Shown piece after piece: positions 1 through 11,000 of a DNA stretch of 64,000 nt. The stretch spans positions 19,263,745 through 19,327,744 of the forward strand of contig OY848917.1 of the NCBI GenBank assembly GCA_963693285.1. The letters run 5' to 3'. This DNA is from Xestospongia muta (Eukaryota > Porifera > Demospongiae > Haplosclerida > Petrosiidae). Position 1 is the first letter of the stretch. Each line of letters begins with the position of its first letter. The notes beneath the pieces are model-generated. The model made no database searches and was not told the DNA's origin. It was given only the letters and a program-made list of their open reading frames with translations. Position numbers and translations under genes: made by a program.

Positions 1-2157
1 AGATATGTGTATATGACTGTATGTGTGTGTGTTAGTTCTTCATGAAATATTTTACACATAGTATTTATCAAATTCAGATTTTTACTTACTACAAGTCCAT
101 TATAAGGACTAACTGAATTCTCTAGACTTTTTTGAAGAATTTGAACTAGATGTGGATGACACTGTGGATTATCAATAACTGAGAAGATGTCATTATTCAA
201 AAATTCATTCTCAATTTTAGTAAGACTAGCATTCCATGTCAGAGCTAAAGCAGTAGTAGCATCATATGCATTTAATAACTTAGAATGAATAATAAGAGAT
301 GAATACTCCTCCATTGTCATATTGGCTGAGATATTTAGTACCACATTATAGAATATTTCACTCAGAACATCATCTACCTCCTGTAGATATTAAATGTCAA
401 TAAAGTAAATGAACAGATAGTGAACTAACAGTTTTCATATTAATGTTAAAAGGAGAGGTATCCACAAATAGTGTAGAGTTAATAGCTTCCAATATCTGTT
501 CATTAGTACAGTTTGAGGTAGTGTCATTCCCTTCCAAGTACCACCATTTAGTGTTATATATACCAGGTAGTATCCAAACATGATCAGCAGTAGTTAGCTT
601 CAAATGGTATGCCTGCAAATTATATTGAAGCATTTAAAATCTATCAAAGTATATAACTTTGACATACAATACAGAATAGTCTTCTAGCTTGCATGTCTTC
701 AATTATAGGCAAAAATATTCTGATGTCCAAGTGCTATGAAATATAGCTTTATGACAGAAACATACTCAGACACCTTACTTTAGCTTCTTCTAATAAAGTA
801 CCTGGTGATGTTGTAAAGGATCCTAAAAAGTGAACTGTCTCTGATTCATTAGTTCTCAATAAATTAGACAAATGCTCAGCAATCTGAAATATAATGTTAA
901 TATTAATAATAATAAGGAAAACTATTTATTATACACATTGTGATTTCAAAACATCTTTTAACATAGTTTCTTACCAACTCTGACTTTTCATTATTAGATG
1001 ATAGTACAGCCACCTTTTTCCACCCAAAGTGTCTTAGTAGTTGTCTTCTCATTTTATTTATAAAATAATCAGTAGGTACTGTAGCATAGAAATACGGATA
1101 TCTACTAGTGTCATCAAGTGATGGATCAGTCACTGAATATGATATCTAATGTGGGAATCATTCTTCATATTAAGATCAATACAAAGTACCTGTAAAGTGT
1201 TTAGATATTCACCAAAGATATGAACAATGAGCTTTACAACATTTCCATCATAAGGACCTATTACTCCATGAATGGGATAATTATCATATATTTGTTTAGT
1301 TATACGAAATGTCTCAACTATGTCCTAGATAAATAAAAGAAATATTGTAATTAATTCAATCAATACTTTGCTAAGTGTTAATACAAAGTGAAGTCTACTA
1401 CCTATTTATGGTCAGTTTATCAGATGTCAGCTATTTCATAGGGAAATTTATGGATATGATGGAATGGAGGAGTTATGATAACACTACCCTTAAAAGGCAT
1501 GAGATAAATAAACAAATATTATATATATTGTAATCAATGCAGTCAATACTTTGCTAAGTATTATACAAAGTGAAGTCTACATTTTGATAGTTGCTTTATG
1601 CATATTAGATGTCAACTATATGGAAGGAATAGAGGAATTATGATAATATACCTTTAAAAGGAATGAGTGCATATAATCTTATAACGTAAAATTGTGACCT
1701 GATTTGCAAAAAGGACCATTTCTCTCAAACCATTAAAATAGGTGCCTATATGTAAGCAATTCTTTAATAAAATACTTACAAAATTTGCACATCGAGTTAT
1801 CTATTGTTTTTAAACTGAGATAAAATTTACTAAGCATCCATTGAAAATGTATAGGTGTATCTTAAGAATGTTAACCTCATTGGCAAATACAGGCAATAGT
1901 TTCAGTTTAAAACAGCTCAGTACGTTAGGATCCTGGTTGATCTTGTCTATAGCTAACTCCACTGCACTCAGTGTAAGCATATCACACTCATTGAGATATC
2001 TGTCTGAGTCAGGAGAACAAGGAAAGAATCCAAGGAAATAAAGAGGATGTTTGAGAGCTTCTGAAGTACAGTTGTCAAGTTTATATCCATCACAGAACAT
2101 CATAATAAATGATACAACTGATAACAACCATTTTAATCTATTAACAAATATAGTCAT
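1..2157 (-). CDS. GABA-B-like class C GPCR, copy 1 (partial, exons 1-7)
   Basis: Minus-strand receptor gene that continues beyond the left edge. Exons, all flanked by GT..AG: 1876-2157, 1190-1324, 975-1145, 779-883, 668-733, 430-612 and 90-380. All stay in frame when joined. Exon 1 starts with a hydrophobic signal peptide and then Cys-rich N-terminal sequence. The exons together give the extracellular Venus-flytrap (ANF receptor) ligand-binding domain; family marks are the SYSVTDPSLDDTSRYPYF stretch (compare the SPALS..RFP region of GABA-B receptors), GWKKVAVL, HVWILPG and YDATTALAL. Exon lengths equal those of the complete copies at 8085 and 15480. The exon 4 donor differs (GTAAGG against GTAATT), and exon 7 ends in a Val codon where the others have Ala. 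The membrane part lies outside the window, so I cannot tell if the gene is intact. The MULE at 2563 lies about 400 bp upstream of its start. Ligand identity cannot be read from the sequence. Confidence 0.85.
1694..1860. repeat. Truncated GTGACC-family MITE in intron 1 of receptor copy 1
   Basis: It begins with the family end GTGACCTGATTTGCAAAAAG and runs colinear with the complete element at 19464-19696 in the paralogous intron, but the right inverted half is missing: the sequence passes straight into exon 1. The right boundary is approximate. Confidence 0.6.
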
Positions 2158-2553
2158 ATCGTATTTGACTTGCAGCTATTTTAATCGGGTAACAACTAGT
2201 CACACTCATCAATATCCTCTTAACAAGGAAGTATAACTTCCTCTTTACACAACATTGAACTTGCACTTGAATATTCCCTTGATAACTTACAGCATCCTGC
2301 GTAATGCATGTGATATAAGCCATGCATGTATTATACTAAAATAGCTATATAACTAGCCATTCCCGAACTGTCCTTGGTCATGCAGAAATTTGAAGGATTA
2401 TTACCTATCACTCACCAGCATCCCCTTCCAGCTCTACAAATCCAGTAATAATATTATTTATAACTACTAGCTGTTCACGTTTCATGCTGATCATGAGCTA
2501 CTTACCTTGATCTCTTCCTTGGTATAAGCATTTGGAGCAGCAACCAAGGTCCA

Positions 2554-2562
2554 TATATACAA
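2554..2562. repeat. Left target-site duplication of the MULE
   Basis: TATATACAA directly precedes the left terminal inverted repeat and recurs at 6128-6136 directly after the right one. The paralogous unoccupied site at 20810-20818 has this 9-mer once, in the same flanking sequence. A 9-bp duplication is the size expected for Mutator-like elements. Confidence 0.85.
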
Positions 2563-2660
2563 CACTGTGGCTAACCTACCTGTACCGGGATGGAAACTTT
2601 TCTTCTTATATTACCGGTAACGGTGAATAAAGGGTTAAATTTGACCGTTGCCAACCAACA
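2563..2660 (+). repeat. Left terminal inverted repeat of the MULE
   Basis: It pairs with 6034-6127 in inverted orientation. Both contain CTAACCTACC, then GAAACTTTTCTTCTTATATT, then AACGGTGAATAAAGGG. The arms differ by scattered substitutions and small indels; in the outer 12 bases all differences are A/G transitions. Confidence 0.88.
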
Positions 2661-2679
2661 TTAGTGCACGTGATTGAGA

Positions 2680-5600
2680 ATGGCTCTATCTTTCAATGTT
2701 GGTGATCAGATCTATTCTACAGTTTTGCAGAACTGGAGACCAAACTGAACGATTATAAATCGATAAACTGTGTGGAATTTTGGAAACGAGACGCCAGAAC
2801 TATTATGGCTGCAAAGAAAAGGTTGGCAAAAGAACTCAAGCCCGAACTAAGATATTACGAGATAAGTACTGCTGTATACACGGAGGGCAGTCCTTCAAGC
2901 CTACAGGAAAGGGGATTAGATCAACTTCGTAAGGGCAATTGTCACATCTGCTGATGATAATGATTTTTATTCACAGTACATTTAAATGTGACTGCCCAGC
3001 ACACATTACCCTTTGTGTTAATGTAAGTGGTACTGCCTTAGAAGTGAAGAGTGTTTTAACTGAGCATAACCATGAAATATCACAGGTACGCGTTGGAATG
3101 GTGTCAGTTTTAACATGACTTGTGGCAATGTTATATAGGCACTATTTAAGCACCTTCCCCACCAAAGACGCCTTGATAAAGAAGAAAGACAAAGCAGCAA
3201 AACTGTTACATATGAGAGTCAACAAGAAGATGCTTCAACAACAATTATGTCAAGAGACAGGAAAGATTGTGCTTATAAAGGATTTGTCTAACATATCACT
3301 TGATTCAAAGAGAGGGCAGTCAAGGAATGATTTGGATACAACTATCAAACTGTTAATGGAGAAATATGGTATGTATAATTACTATATTAACCAAGACAGT
3401 AGTCTTGATAGCTGGCAAATGTACATTACAGTATGTCCTACATGTACATGTTCTTTATCTAGAATATTTCCATTACCTGATTTATGTACTATAGGTGCAA
3501 GTGTGGAAGTCTATTCTGATGAAGATAAGAATTTTAAAGGTCTTTTCTTTCAGGATTCCCAAATGAGACAAGTATTCCAATCTTACCCTGAGATAATATT
3601 TATCGATGCTACATACAAACTTTTGGAACTTGGTCTACCAACATACTTACTCTTGTGTGAAGATTCAAATGGAGAAAGTGAAATCATAGGCGTTTGTCCT
3701 CTTGTTAGTGAAGATGCTAGTAGCATGAAGTGGATGATGGATACATTCAAGAAGTGTAATGCTGAATGGGAGAGAGTCCACGTTCTTATGGCTGATAAAG
3801 ACATTGGGGAAAGGGATGTACTAAAGCAGTGTCTACCAAATGCTTGTGTTCTTATTTGTTTATTTCATACACTTCGGTCATTTCGTAGACAGATCACATG
3901 TGAAAAGTTGGGGTCTGGACAGAGGTTTTCATCGTTAGAGCTTCTACAGAAAATGGCATACTCTTCAACAGAACAGAATATAACGACTTATACACACAAC
4001 TTCAGAGAGATGCTCAGAAACAAGTGGTGAAATATGTGAGTGAAAACTGGCATTCAATTAAAGATGAATGGGTCATGGGTCTCAAGGCAAGCTGTGGAAG
4101 TTTCTTGAATACAACCAATAACAGATTAGAAAGTATCAATGGCAAGCTTAAGCAAGTTATCAGTCGACATAGCTCTCTTGTAGACTTTATCTGCAGCTTC
4201 TTTGTTATCTTAACTGCCGTTAGAACAGAAAGAGATCACAAGGCAGTCTTGATGTTTCAGAAAGTAGTAGCTCACCCATTTCCAAATGGAAGTGCTGAGA
4301 GTAATTATTTAAAATTTCTGACATTTTATGCTGCTTCTTATGTCATTAAACAGCTGGAACTAACACCAAAAGTCAATGAAATTGAAGAAAAAGATGGCCA
4401 GTATGTAATCCATACGTCTCAGAGGGAAGTAGTTGTGAATATGACAAACTGCAGTTGTATCATTTGTAACTCAATGCTCTTACCGTGTCGTCATATGTTT
4501 GCTTTGCGGTTAAAGCTTGGTGAGATTCTGTTTGATCCTTCTCTTTGTGACAGGCAGTGGACATATGCATACTACAGAGCTACTCAAAGGATATTCATTA
4601 ACTCATCAATTGAACCATCTTTTGATATAGTTGAATCAAGTTCGAAGGGCAAACATAAGCTTAATGAACATGAAAAGTATCGTAAAGCTTCTTTGCTGAC
4701 ATCAGAGCTGGCTTCTGTTGCTAGTGGAGCATCACATGTACATTTTGATCATCGATTACAAGTACTGAAAAACGTGATAGTTCATTGGAAAAGCAATCAA
4801 GAGGTCACTCTTGTTGAAGTTGACAAAGGTATTTACACGTATACATTATTCCTCTCATGGCCAAGTTTGTCATCAGTTTAAGGTTTAGTTAAAGGTTTAA
4901 AAGTGTAAGGGATAGGGTCTAGTTATAGTTTAGCCAATTTATGTACACTGTAATACATATCTCATAATATATTAATCCTTTCTTTGTTAACAGGTTCTGC
5001 TGATGATGACACTTCTGGTAGTGAAGATGAATGTGATCAAGGTAATACTACAACTATAACAAACTCATTTGGGGGAGCACTTACAGATATACAGGTACAA
5101 TGTAAGTTAGATTACATCAATTACAGAAAAGTTTCAAACATGTTTTACAATGTAGGTACAAGTACATGCACTAGCACTCTTTTAAGGCCACCACAGCTTT
5201 CTACAAAAACTACTGAATGTGTTGGTCTGAAGAGCCCTCTCTCTGATTCTACTAACACAGTTGTTGAAAGTCCTTCTAAGATTCTCAAACAACAGAATTC
5301 TTTGGGTGAGTTATAATACTATGACCATACTTTATTATACTATTTCTAAAGGATTAAAACTTCCACCTATTTTAAAGAAAAGAGGTAGACCTAAGGGCCA
5401 TGACTGCACGACCATTGGACCACCAGCTAAACGATTGAAAAGTTCCAAGAAACCTAAAAGTTTTAGTCATAAACACTGCTCAGAAAAAGAAAGAGGTACA
5501 TGTAATACTGAATGATCCTGCTATGACACTTACTTTCATAGTTATATTGTTGTAGTTTGTTGATTCACCAGAAATTGAAAGTGCTTTCAAAACTGGTGGT

Positions 5601-5930
5601 CTTATAGAAGAACATCAAATAGAGTGCCGTCCTGAGAAAGTATCAAATGCCATACTGGATGAGAATGTAGATATTCATCTGGTCCATCGATATTTAACTA
5701 ACGATGCTTGGAAACTTATTGAAGATGTTGTTGAAAGGAAGAAAGACTGTGATGTTTGGCTATGCAAGATATGTCATCATGATCTTCATGACAGTAATGG
5801 AGAGCAGTCAATTATTTGTGATTCGTGCCTTAAATGGTATCATTTTAGCTGTGCTGGAGTAATTACACCTCCAAAAATGACTTACTGGTTCTGTAGAAGT
5901 TGTTTTGCTGGTGCTAAAAATGTTGACTAG
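2680..5930 (+). pseudogene. MULE transposase with SWIM zinc finger and PHD finger (frameshifted)
   Basis: Cut-and-paste transposase. Suggested exons: 2680-2928, 2977-3085, 3139-4828, 4994-5305, 5352-5495 and 5572-5930, all with GT..AG ends. Order of modules: FAR1-like N-terminal zinc-binding region (WKRDART, CCIHGG, TFKCDCPAHI, EHNHE); DDE core with first Asp in FIDATYK (about 3602), second in LMADKDIGER (about 3790), CLFHTLRSF, and Glu in NNRLESINGKLK (about 4120); SWIM finger CSCIICN...CRH (about 4453-4495); an AT-hook-like RGRPKG (about 5384); and a complete C4HC3 PHD finger (5762-5905). The proper reading frame needs corrections near 2719, 2860, 3185 and 3975, so I count at least four frameshifts; some could be sequencing errors. 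The DDE and SWIM region matches the ZSWIM-related MULE family. The 359-bp PHD exon is cleanly open to its TAG stop. Confidence 0.85.
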
Positions 5931-6033
5931 ATATGTATGCAGACTATCAGTTCATTGATTTTTCTTTAAGTTCATTAAAGTGAACAAAGAGTTAATCATT
6001 AGTACCTAGGAAAGTAGATCACGTACACTAAAG

Positions 6034-6127
6034 TTGCTAGGCAACGATCAAATTTAACCCTTTATTCACCGTTACGTAATATAAGAAGAAAAGTTTCGAT
6101 CCTTGTACCGGTAGGTTAGTTATAGCG
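6034..6127 (-). repeat. Right terminal inverted repeat of the MULE
   Basis: This is the inverted partner of 2563-2660. It is followed at once by the second copy of the 9-bp target duplication (6128-6136). Confidence 0.88.
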
Positions 6128-6136
6128 TATATACAA
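6128..6136. repeat. Right target-site duplication of the MULE
   Basis: A second TATATACAA. The flank after it (ACATGCCAC, TGGAACCTG) lines up with the sequence after the single-copy site at 20810-20818. Confidence 0.85.
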
Positions 6137-6442
6137 ATATTACATGCCACAGTTGGAACCTGATTAGTCTTTGCCTGCCAAGCCTACTTGGAATTGCATA
6201 TGGATCCTTCCTGAGGGCAAATTCAGTTATCTTATCAGTGCATCTATCCTTGGATTCTGCAGACAAACAACTATAACAATTGTTATAGTGACCATCTGCA
6301 ACGTGAGTGCTCGTTGCCTCGCAAGATGGTGGTTAGCAACGGTTGCCACGAGGCGATGACGTAATTGGACGCTCCCCATTAACATTGCTATGTCAACAGC
6401 TACAGTATAGTTATATAAGCTAAAAACTAAGTTAAATCATTT
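6137..6442. other. Intergenic spacer shared with 20826-21118
   Basis: Non-coding sequence nearly the same as the spacer upstream of receptor copy 3, including an imperfect GC-richer stretch with GGTTGCCACGAGGCG. This shows that the duplicated unit extends beyond the receptor gene. The 62-residue open frame inside it has no support. Confidence 0.6.
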
Positions 6443-6923
6443 GCGACCTGATTTGCAAAAAGGGACCATTTGTGTCAAAACATGTGACAAGATTTTTGAA
6501 TAATCAACTGTTAAAACATATCAAAAAACAGTTTTGTATACACAGTAAAATTTGATTTGTTGATTTAACCAATATTATTGTTATACAGGTTACATGTAGC
6601 AAACTTAGTATGAAATTAAAAGTAAACATAAACTGTTTTCATTGCTGATGTACTACTGTTTATGTAGCTGGTGGTATATCAGCAATCAAAACAGTGTTAT
6701 GTTTATTTTTACATCATACTAAGTTTACTACATACAACCTGTATAACAATATATTGGTCAAATCAACAAATCAATTTTTACAGTGTACATACACTTGCTA
6801 TATACACATAACCATTCTATATATATGCAAAACTGTTTTTTGATATGTTTTAACAGTGGTTTTTTCCCAAGTCAGGCCACAAATGTTTTGACAGAAGTGG
6901 TCCCTTTTTACAAATCTGGTCAC
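6443..6923. mobile_element. GTGACC-family MITE carrying a nested mariner-type MITE
   Basis: Left end GCGACCTGATTTGCAAAAAG; right end, read inverted, GTGACCAGATTTGTAAAAAG. Inverted arms of more than 90 bp each surround a central inserted element (6541-6785). No coding capacity. The related copy at 27920-28156 lacks the central insertion. Confidence 0.8.
6541..6785. mobile_element. Mariner-type MITE, nested copy
   Basis: 245-bp palindromic element with ends CACAGTAAAA / CACTGTAAAA and arms containing TTGATTTGTTGATTTAACCA. TA flanks both ends (6539-6540 and 6786-6787), as expected for Tc1/mariner-type insertion. Non-autonomous, no open frame. Confidence 0.82.
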
Positions 6924-8084
6924 ATTTGTATATAACTTGCATGGGACCTACTTTAGAAATGATGCCTTCAATTTAATAATCATATTACATTTTTATAACT
7001 AGATTTCCTGTGAACATATTGTTTCCCTTACACTTGACTTATGTTTAGCTTTCTTATGTGTCTCTTGCAATGACTCTGTATGGGAAATTATAGAACTAGT
7101 ATTTTATATGTATAACTTTGGCAAGTACAATCCAGCTAATAAATATGTAGAAACGTTATTGAGCATGTCAGTAAATAAAACAGGAAAAGAGGAAATGAGG
7201 TAATAACAATTATTAAACTTAACATTTCTCCTTCTTTCTCAAAATAAGATATTATTTTGGCGTTGTGCAGTGCCAATACTAGCATTGTTATGAACAGAAT
7301 GACTACATACATATCTACTGCAAGAAACTATATACGTTTAAATTAATTTGTACAATATAATTCTATCTTCCTTGAATTCTGTACAAAGAACATGATAACT
7401 ACTGTGACTTTAAATATTTCCAATTTCTTAATTTACGCTTTCCTATCATTTTATAACATTCAAATTCCGATATTGACTCAACCCACTAGGGTTTGTAATT
7501 GAATGAGATTTATTTAGACTCTCTTTTGCTTTTGGTTGATTACTTCAAACTGTTTGATATTTGCTGTAGATTTGACCAATTTTCCTCAATATCCAAAAAT
7601 AAATTTACTTTCTTGTTTGCTAAATATACATGCAACATTCTTGTTTTGTGAGCAAATAAACTTAGTACAATACTTCTAAAGTAACATAAAGGTAGTAAGC
7701 AAATTATTCACATTGAAACAGTCTGAAGAATTACCAGCTACATTAAAACCCATTTTTCTATGGAGGTATGTGGGGTTAGAAGTCTAACTTTCTGGATATC
7801 AATGTGCACACATGACTGCATAAAGCATACTATCAGTTAGTTTAATGAGATTTGGTATAGATAATGGATTACAATTACATTATAGTACTATTACAATCAA
7901 ATAAAGAAAGTGACTACTCTTGTATACCAGTGTCCAATAGATCACTATAATAACTACTATGAGTGAAATTGTGATTATTGTCCCTCTTTCATGTGAAGTA
8001 GTTCAGGTATATAATAAGAACAGGCAATCAGTTAATTAGTCCAATGACTGGTAAGTTATATAAAATATGAGATCAATATATTTT
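6924..8084. other. Intergenic region; transporter partner missing
   Basis: By comparison with the other units a POT-like transporter gene would be expected here, but no trace of its coding sequence is seen. The stretch at about 7560-8084 lines up with the downstream flank of the transporter pseudogene (14975-15479), so the gap looks like a deletion within a duplicated unit. Otherwise AT-rich with no recognisable gene. Confidence 0.5.
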
Positions 8085-11000
8085 TTAAACAGTAGATTCA
8101 TGAAAATTATCAATCTTGAGTAAGATACACTCATTAGTCATTTCATCAGATAAAGTAGCTTCAATCTGTATAAATGTATGAATAATAAATAATCATTGAT
8201 TTTCAGTACTAATAAACATAATACCTTTTTCAATGAGGACTTTAACTGCTCAATTTCTTGATATTTCTGTATCAATATGTTGTCTCTATGTTTAGATAGT
8301 GATTGAGTACTTTTTTTGTGTTTGGTCTGTCTCTTATCAATTAGAACAGCAACAAACTATGTAACAAATACCAATACATAACATATTTATCTCACAGTAA
8401 ACTATTATTTAAGTAGGTCAATTCATTGTAAAAAATAAATAGTTACTTTAACCAACTAATTCATTGCCAGTTCACATCAGAGGATTATCAGGGAATCTAA
8501 AGTAATCATGACACTATATAATTTGTTGCTTTGTAATAGCACAACATTACAACAAATTGTACAGTGAATACTAGATTCATAGTAATCTACACATGTAACA
8601 AGTTACAACTTGGTTATAACTTTTACAATGATACTATATTATATATATATATATCAACATTCACTCACTTTTGGAAGGTATAAGACTGCTAAAACAAATA
8701 TAACAATAATAGCAATTATGACAACAATTGCCATAGTAGTAGTCATATCTTTAACCACAATAGCAGGGCTATAGAATATAAATTTCCATGTCATAAGTAG
8801 TGAGACAACAAATGAAACGAATCCTATTATTAGAGAAGCTATTTCTCCTTCCTTTCTGAAATAGGCTATAATTTTTGAGTTACAAAATGTCATTAACAGT
8901 AGAGCAACAAATAAAACTATACGATAGATATCCAGTACTATAAACCAGTACATAGAGTACATCAGTGCACATAACTTCTCTTCAACATATGATTTTGTTG
9001 AATTAGAGAGTTGCTATAATGGAAAACATAATTTTATGTAACAGAAATGGATAATATAAACAGACTACAAAAAGGTATAATCATAGTATCCTTTACAAGA
9101 TAGAGGAGGTTAACTATCACAATAACACACACACACACACATTTAACAGGAACTGTCAGTATGTTTTAAAATGCAATATTTTAATATACCATTCTATGAT
9201 TTGTAAAAGATTTTGACAAATGCTTCTAAAGGTAGTTACATATACAAAGAACAAAATCAAGGACAGACACAAAGAATGGAACTGTTGAGTGACTACTCAA
9301 TGCTATAAAACATGTATTTTAATGTCATTTATAGTACTCAGACCAAATGCTAATCTAATCTTAAATGTGATGTACATCAACAGTTAAAGTATAAGTTTAA
9401 TTTTAGTAGTTACTTTTTGTTCAATCATACAACAATAGAATAAAAGAATATAAACACATAGTTATATACTACATGGATAAAATTATAGGACTTTCTAGCA
9501 TACTTTGCATGTCAGGCACTCAAACTTCACCCAAAGTATAATATTTTTCATATTTGATGTAATGAATAATGAAAACCTTACCATATTTGGACATTTAAAT
9601 GGCAGTTGTATGGTAATCAAAGTGTATTGATCAATCACTCTTTGTATGACAAGAACAACAATAACTGGAAACAAAAACAGGACTATCCAAATCAAGAGTA
9701 TCCAATCAGACAGATATTTCTATAGTAACATAGTTAATGGTTATAAATATAATATTCTGATTTGAAGAGAATTACATATAAAAAGAGAAAAATTTCTATT
9801 CAAGCTACTATTTTTACGAAGTATTATCAAACACCTGTAACTCACTCTCTTTTTAAGGTTAGGATTGTGAAATATATAGTAAATTCGCCATGTCTTTACA
9901 ACAAAAGTGACAATTAATATAGTCATTGAAAGTTCAATCAACCAAAAGGATATCTAAAGAGGTAAAGTTATTGATACTAAAACAAATCTATGTAACATAC
10001 TACCTTATCATCATACTACTTAATAGATAATAGTGTATTCACTATATATTGTAGATAGGTCTTGTTACTATACTAACCTCACAAAGTGAAGGAATGACGT
10101 CTGTATAATATTCCTTTTTTCCAAGATAGCCTATAGTAATTTCAATCAATCCTGCAACACATAAACAGCAACAAAGAAGATTCAATACTATATTAAATTT
10201 AACAGAAGAAGCTTTAAAATGTCTAAATAAAAGAATCAGAAATAGATAATGGTATTACTAGTAGTATCATAACACTCACATGTTATTTCTCATGTAATAA
10301 GTTACTGGCAACAAACATAGACTTATTATAATACTGACAAAGAACAAGACAGTAAATATAATCAGAAACGTCACATAACTCGTGTTAATAAATGTACAAA
10401 TATAGACTTCCTCTCTATCAGTAGGTTGATATCCACCTATAACATTATGTACAAATTAGTTAAACTTTTTACTACAGCATAGGGTTAATTTTTAACCTTT
10501 CCATGATACATTGCAGTTATGTACAGTCTTTCCAATACTGTTATGAAAAAAAGATATATCAATCTCTCCACTTCCATTGGTAGTCAACCTTCCTAAACCA
10601 CACTCTTCAATCCCTAAAATATAATGATTATGGTATAATGAGTAGTATTGATTTACCAATCCACTGAGTAAGTGAACCAAATCCATACTCATTTCTACTA
10701 AAAGAATGTTCCAATATATATTGACCCTAAATACAACAAAATATAATAACAATACAAAACAAAAGATATGTGTATATGACTATATGGGTGGGTTAGTTCT
10801 TCATGGAATGTTATACACATAGTATTTATTAAATTCAGATTTTTACTTACAGCAAGTCCATTATAAGGACTAACTGAATTCTCTAGACTATCTTGAAGGA
10901 TTTGACCAAGACGTGGATGATACTGTGGATTATCAATAACTGAGAAGATGTCATCATTCAAAAATTCGTTCTCAATTTTAGTAAGACTAGCATTCCATGT

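Larger units (their letters stand above)
2563..6127 (+). mobile_element. MULE (Mutator-like) DNA transposon, full length but decayed
   Basis: This 3,565-bp element is bounded by inverted repeats of about 85-95 bp and by 9-bp direct repeats. The outer ends match CRCTRTRRCTAACCTACC on both sides. Internally it carries one plus-strand transposase gene (2680-5930) with FAR1-like, DDE, SWIM and PHD modules. It sits in the intergenic DNA upstream of receptor copy 1; the homologous spacer upstream of copy 3 lacks it, so it inserted after (or was lost since) the segmental duplication. The coding frame has several frameshifts, so this copy is probably not autonomous now. Confidence 0.9.

Noticed and set aside
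1841..2236. Plus-strand ORFs opposite receptor exon 1
   Set aside because: Antisense shadows of exon 1; the same happens at 12904 and 20070.
6171..6359. 62-residue plus ORF in the spacer
   Set aside because: Lies in duplicated non-coding spacer, and its counterpart at about 20870 is not equally open.
6541..6785. Palindromic MITEs as microRNA precursors
   Set aside because: Long perfect arms would fold, but TA duplications and dispersed copies explain them as transposons; no small-RNA evidence.
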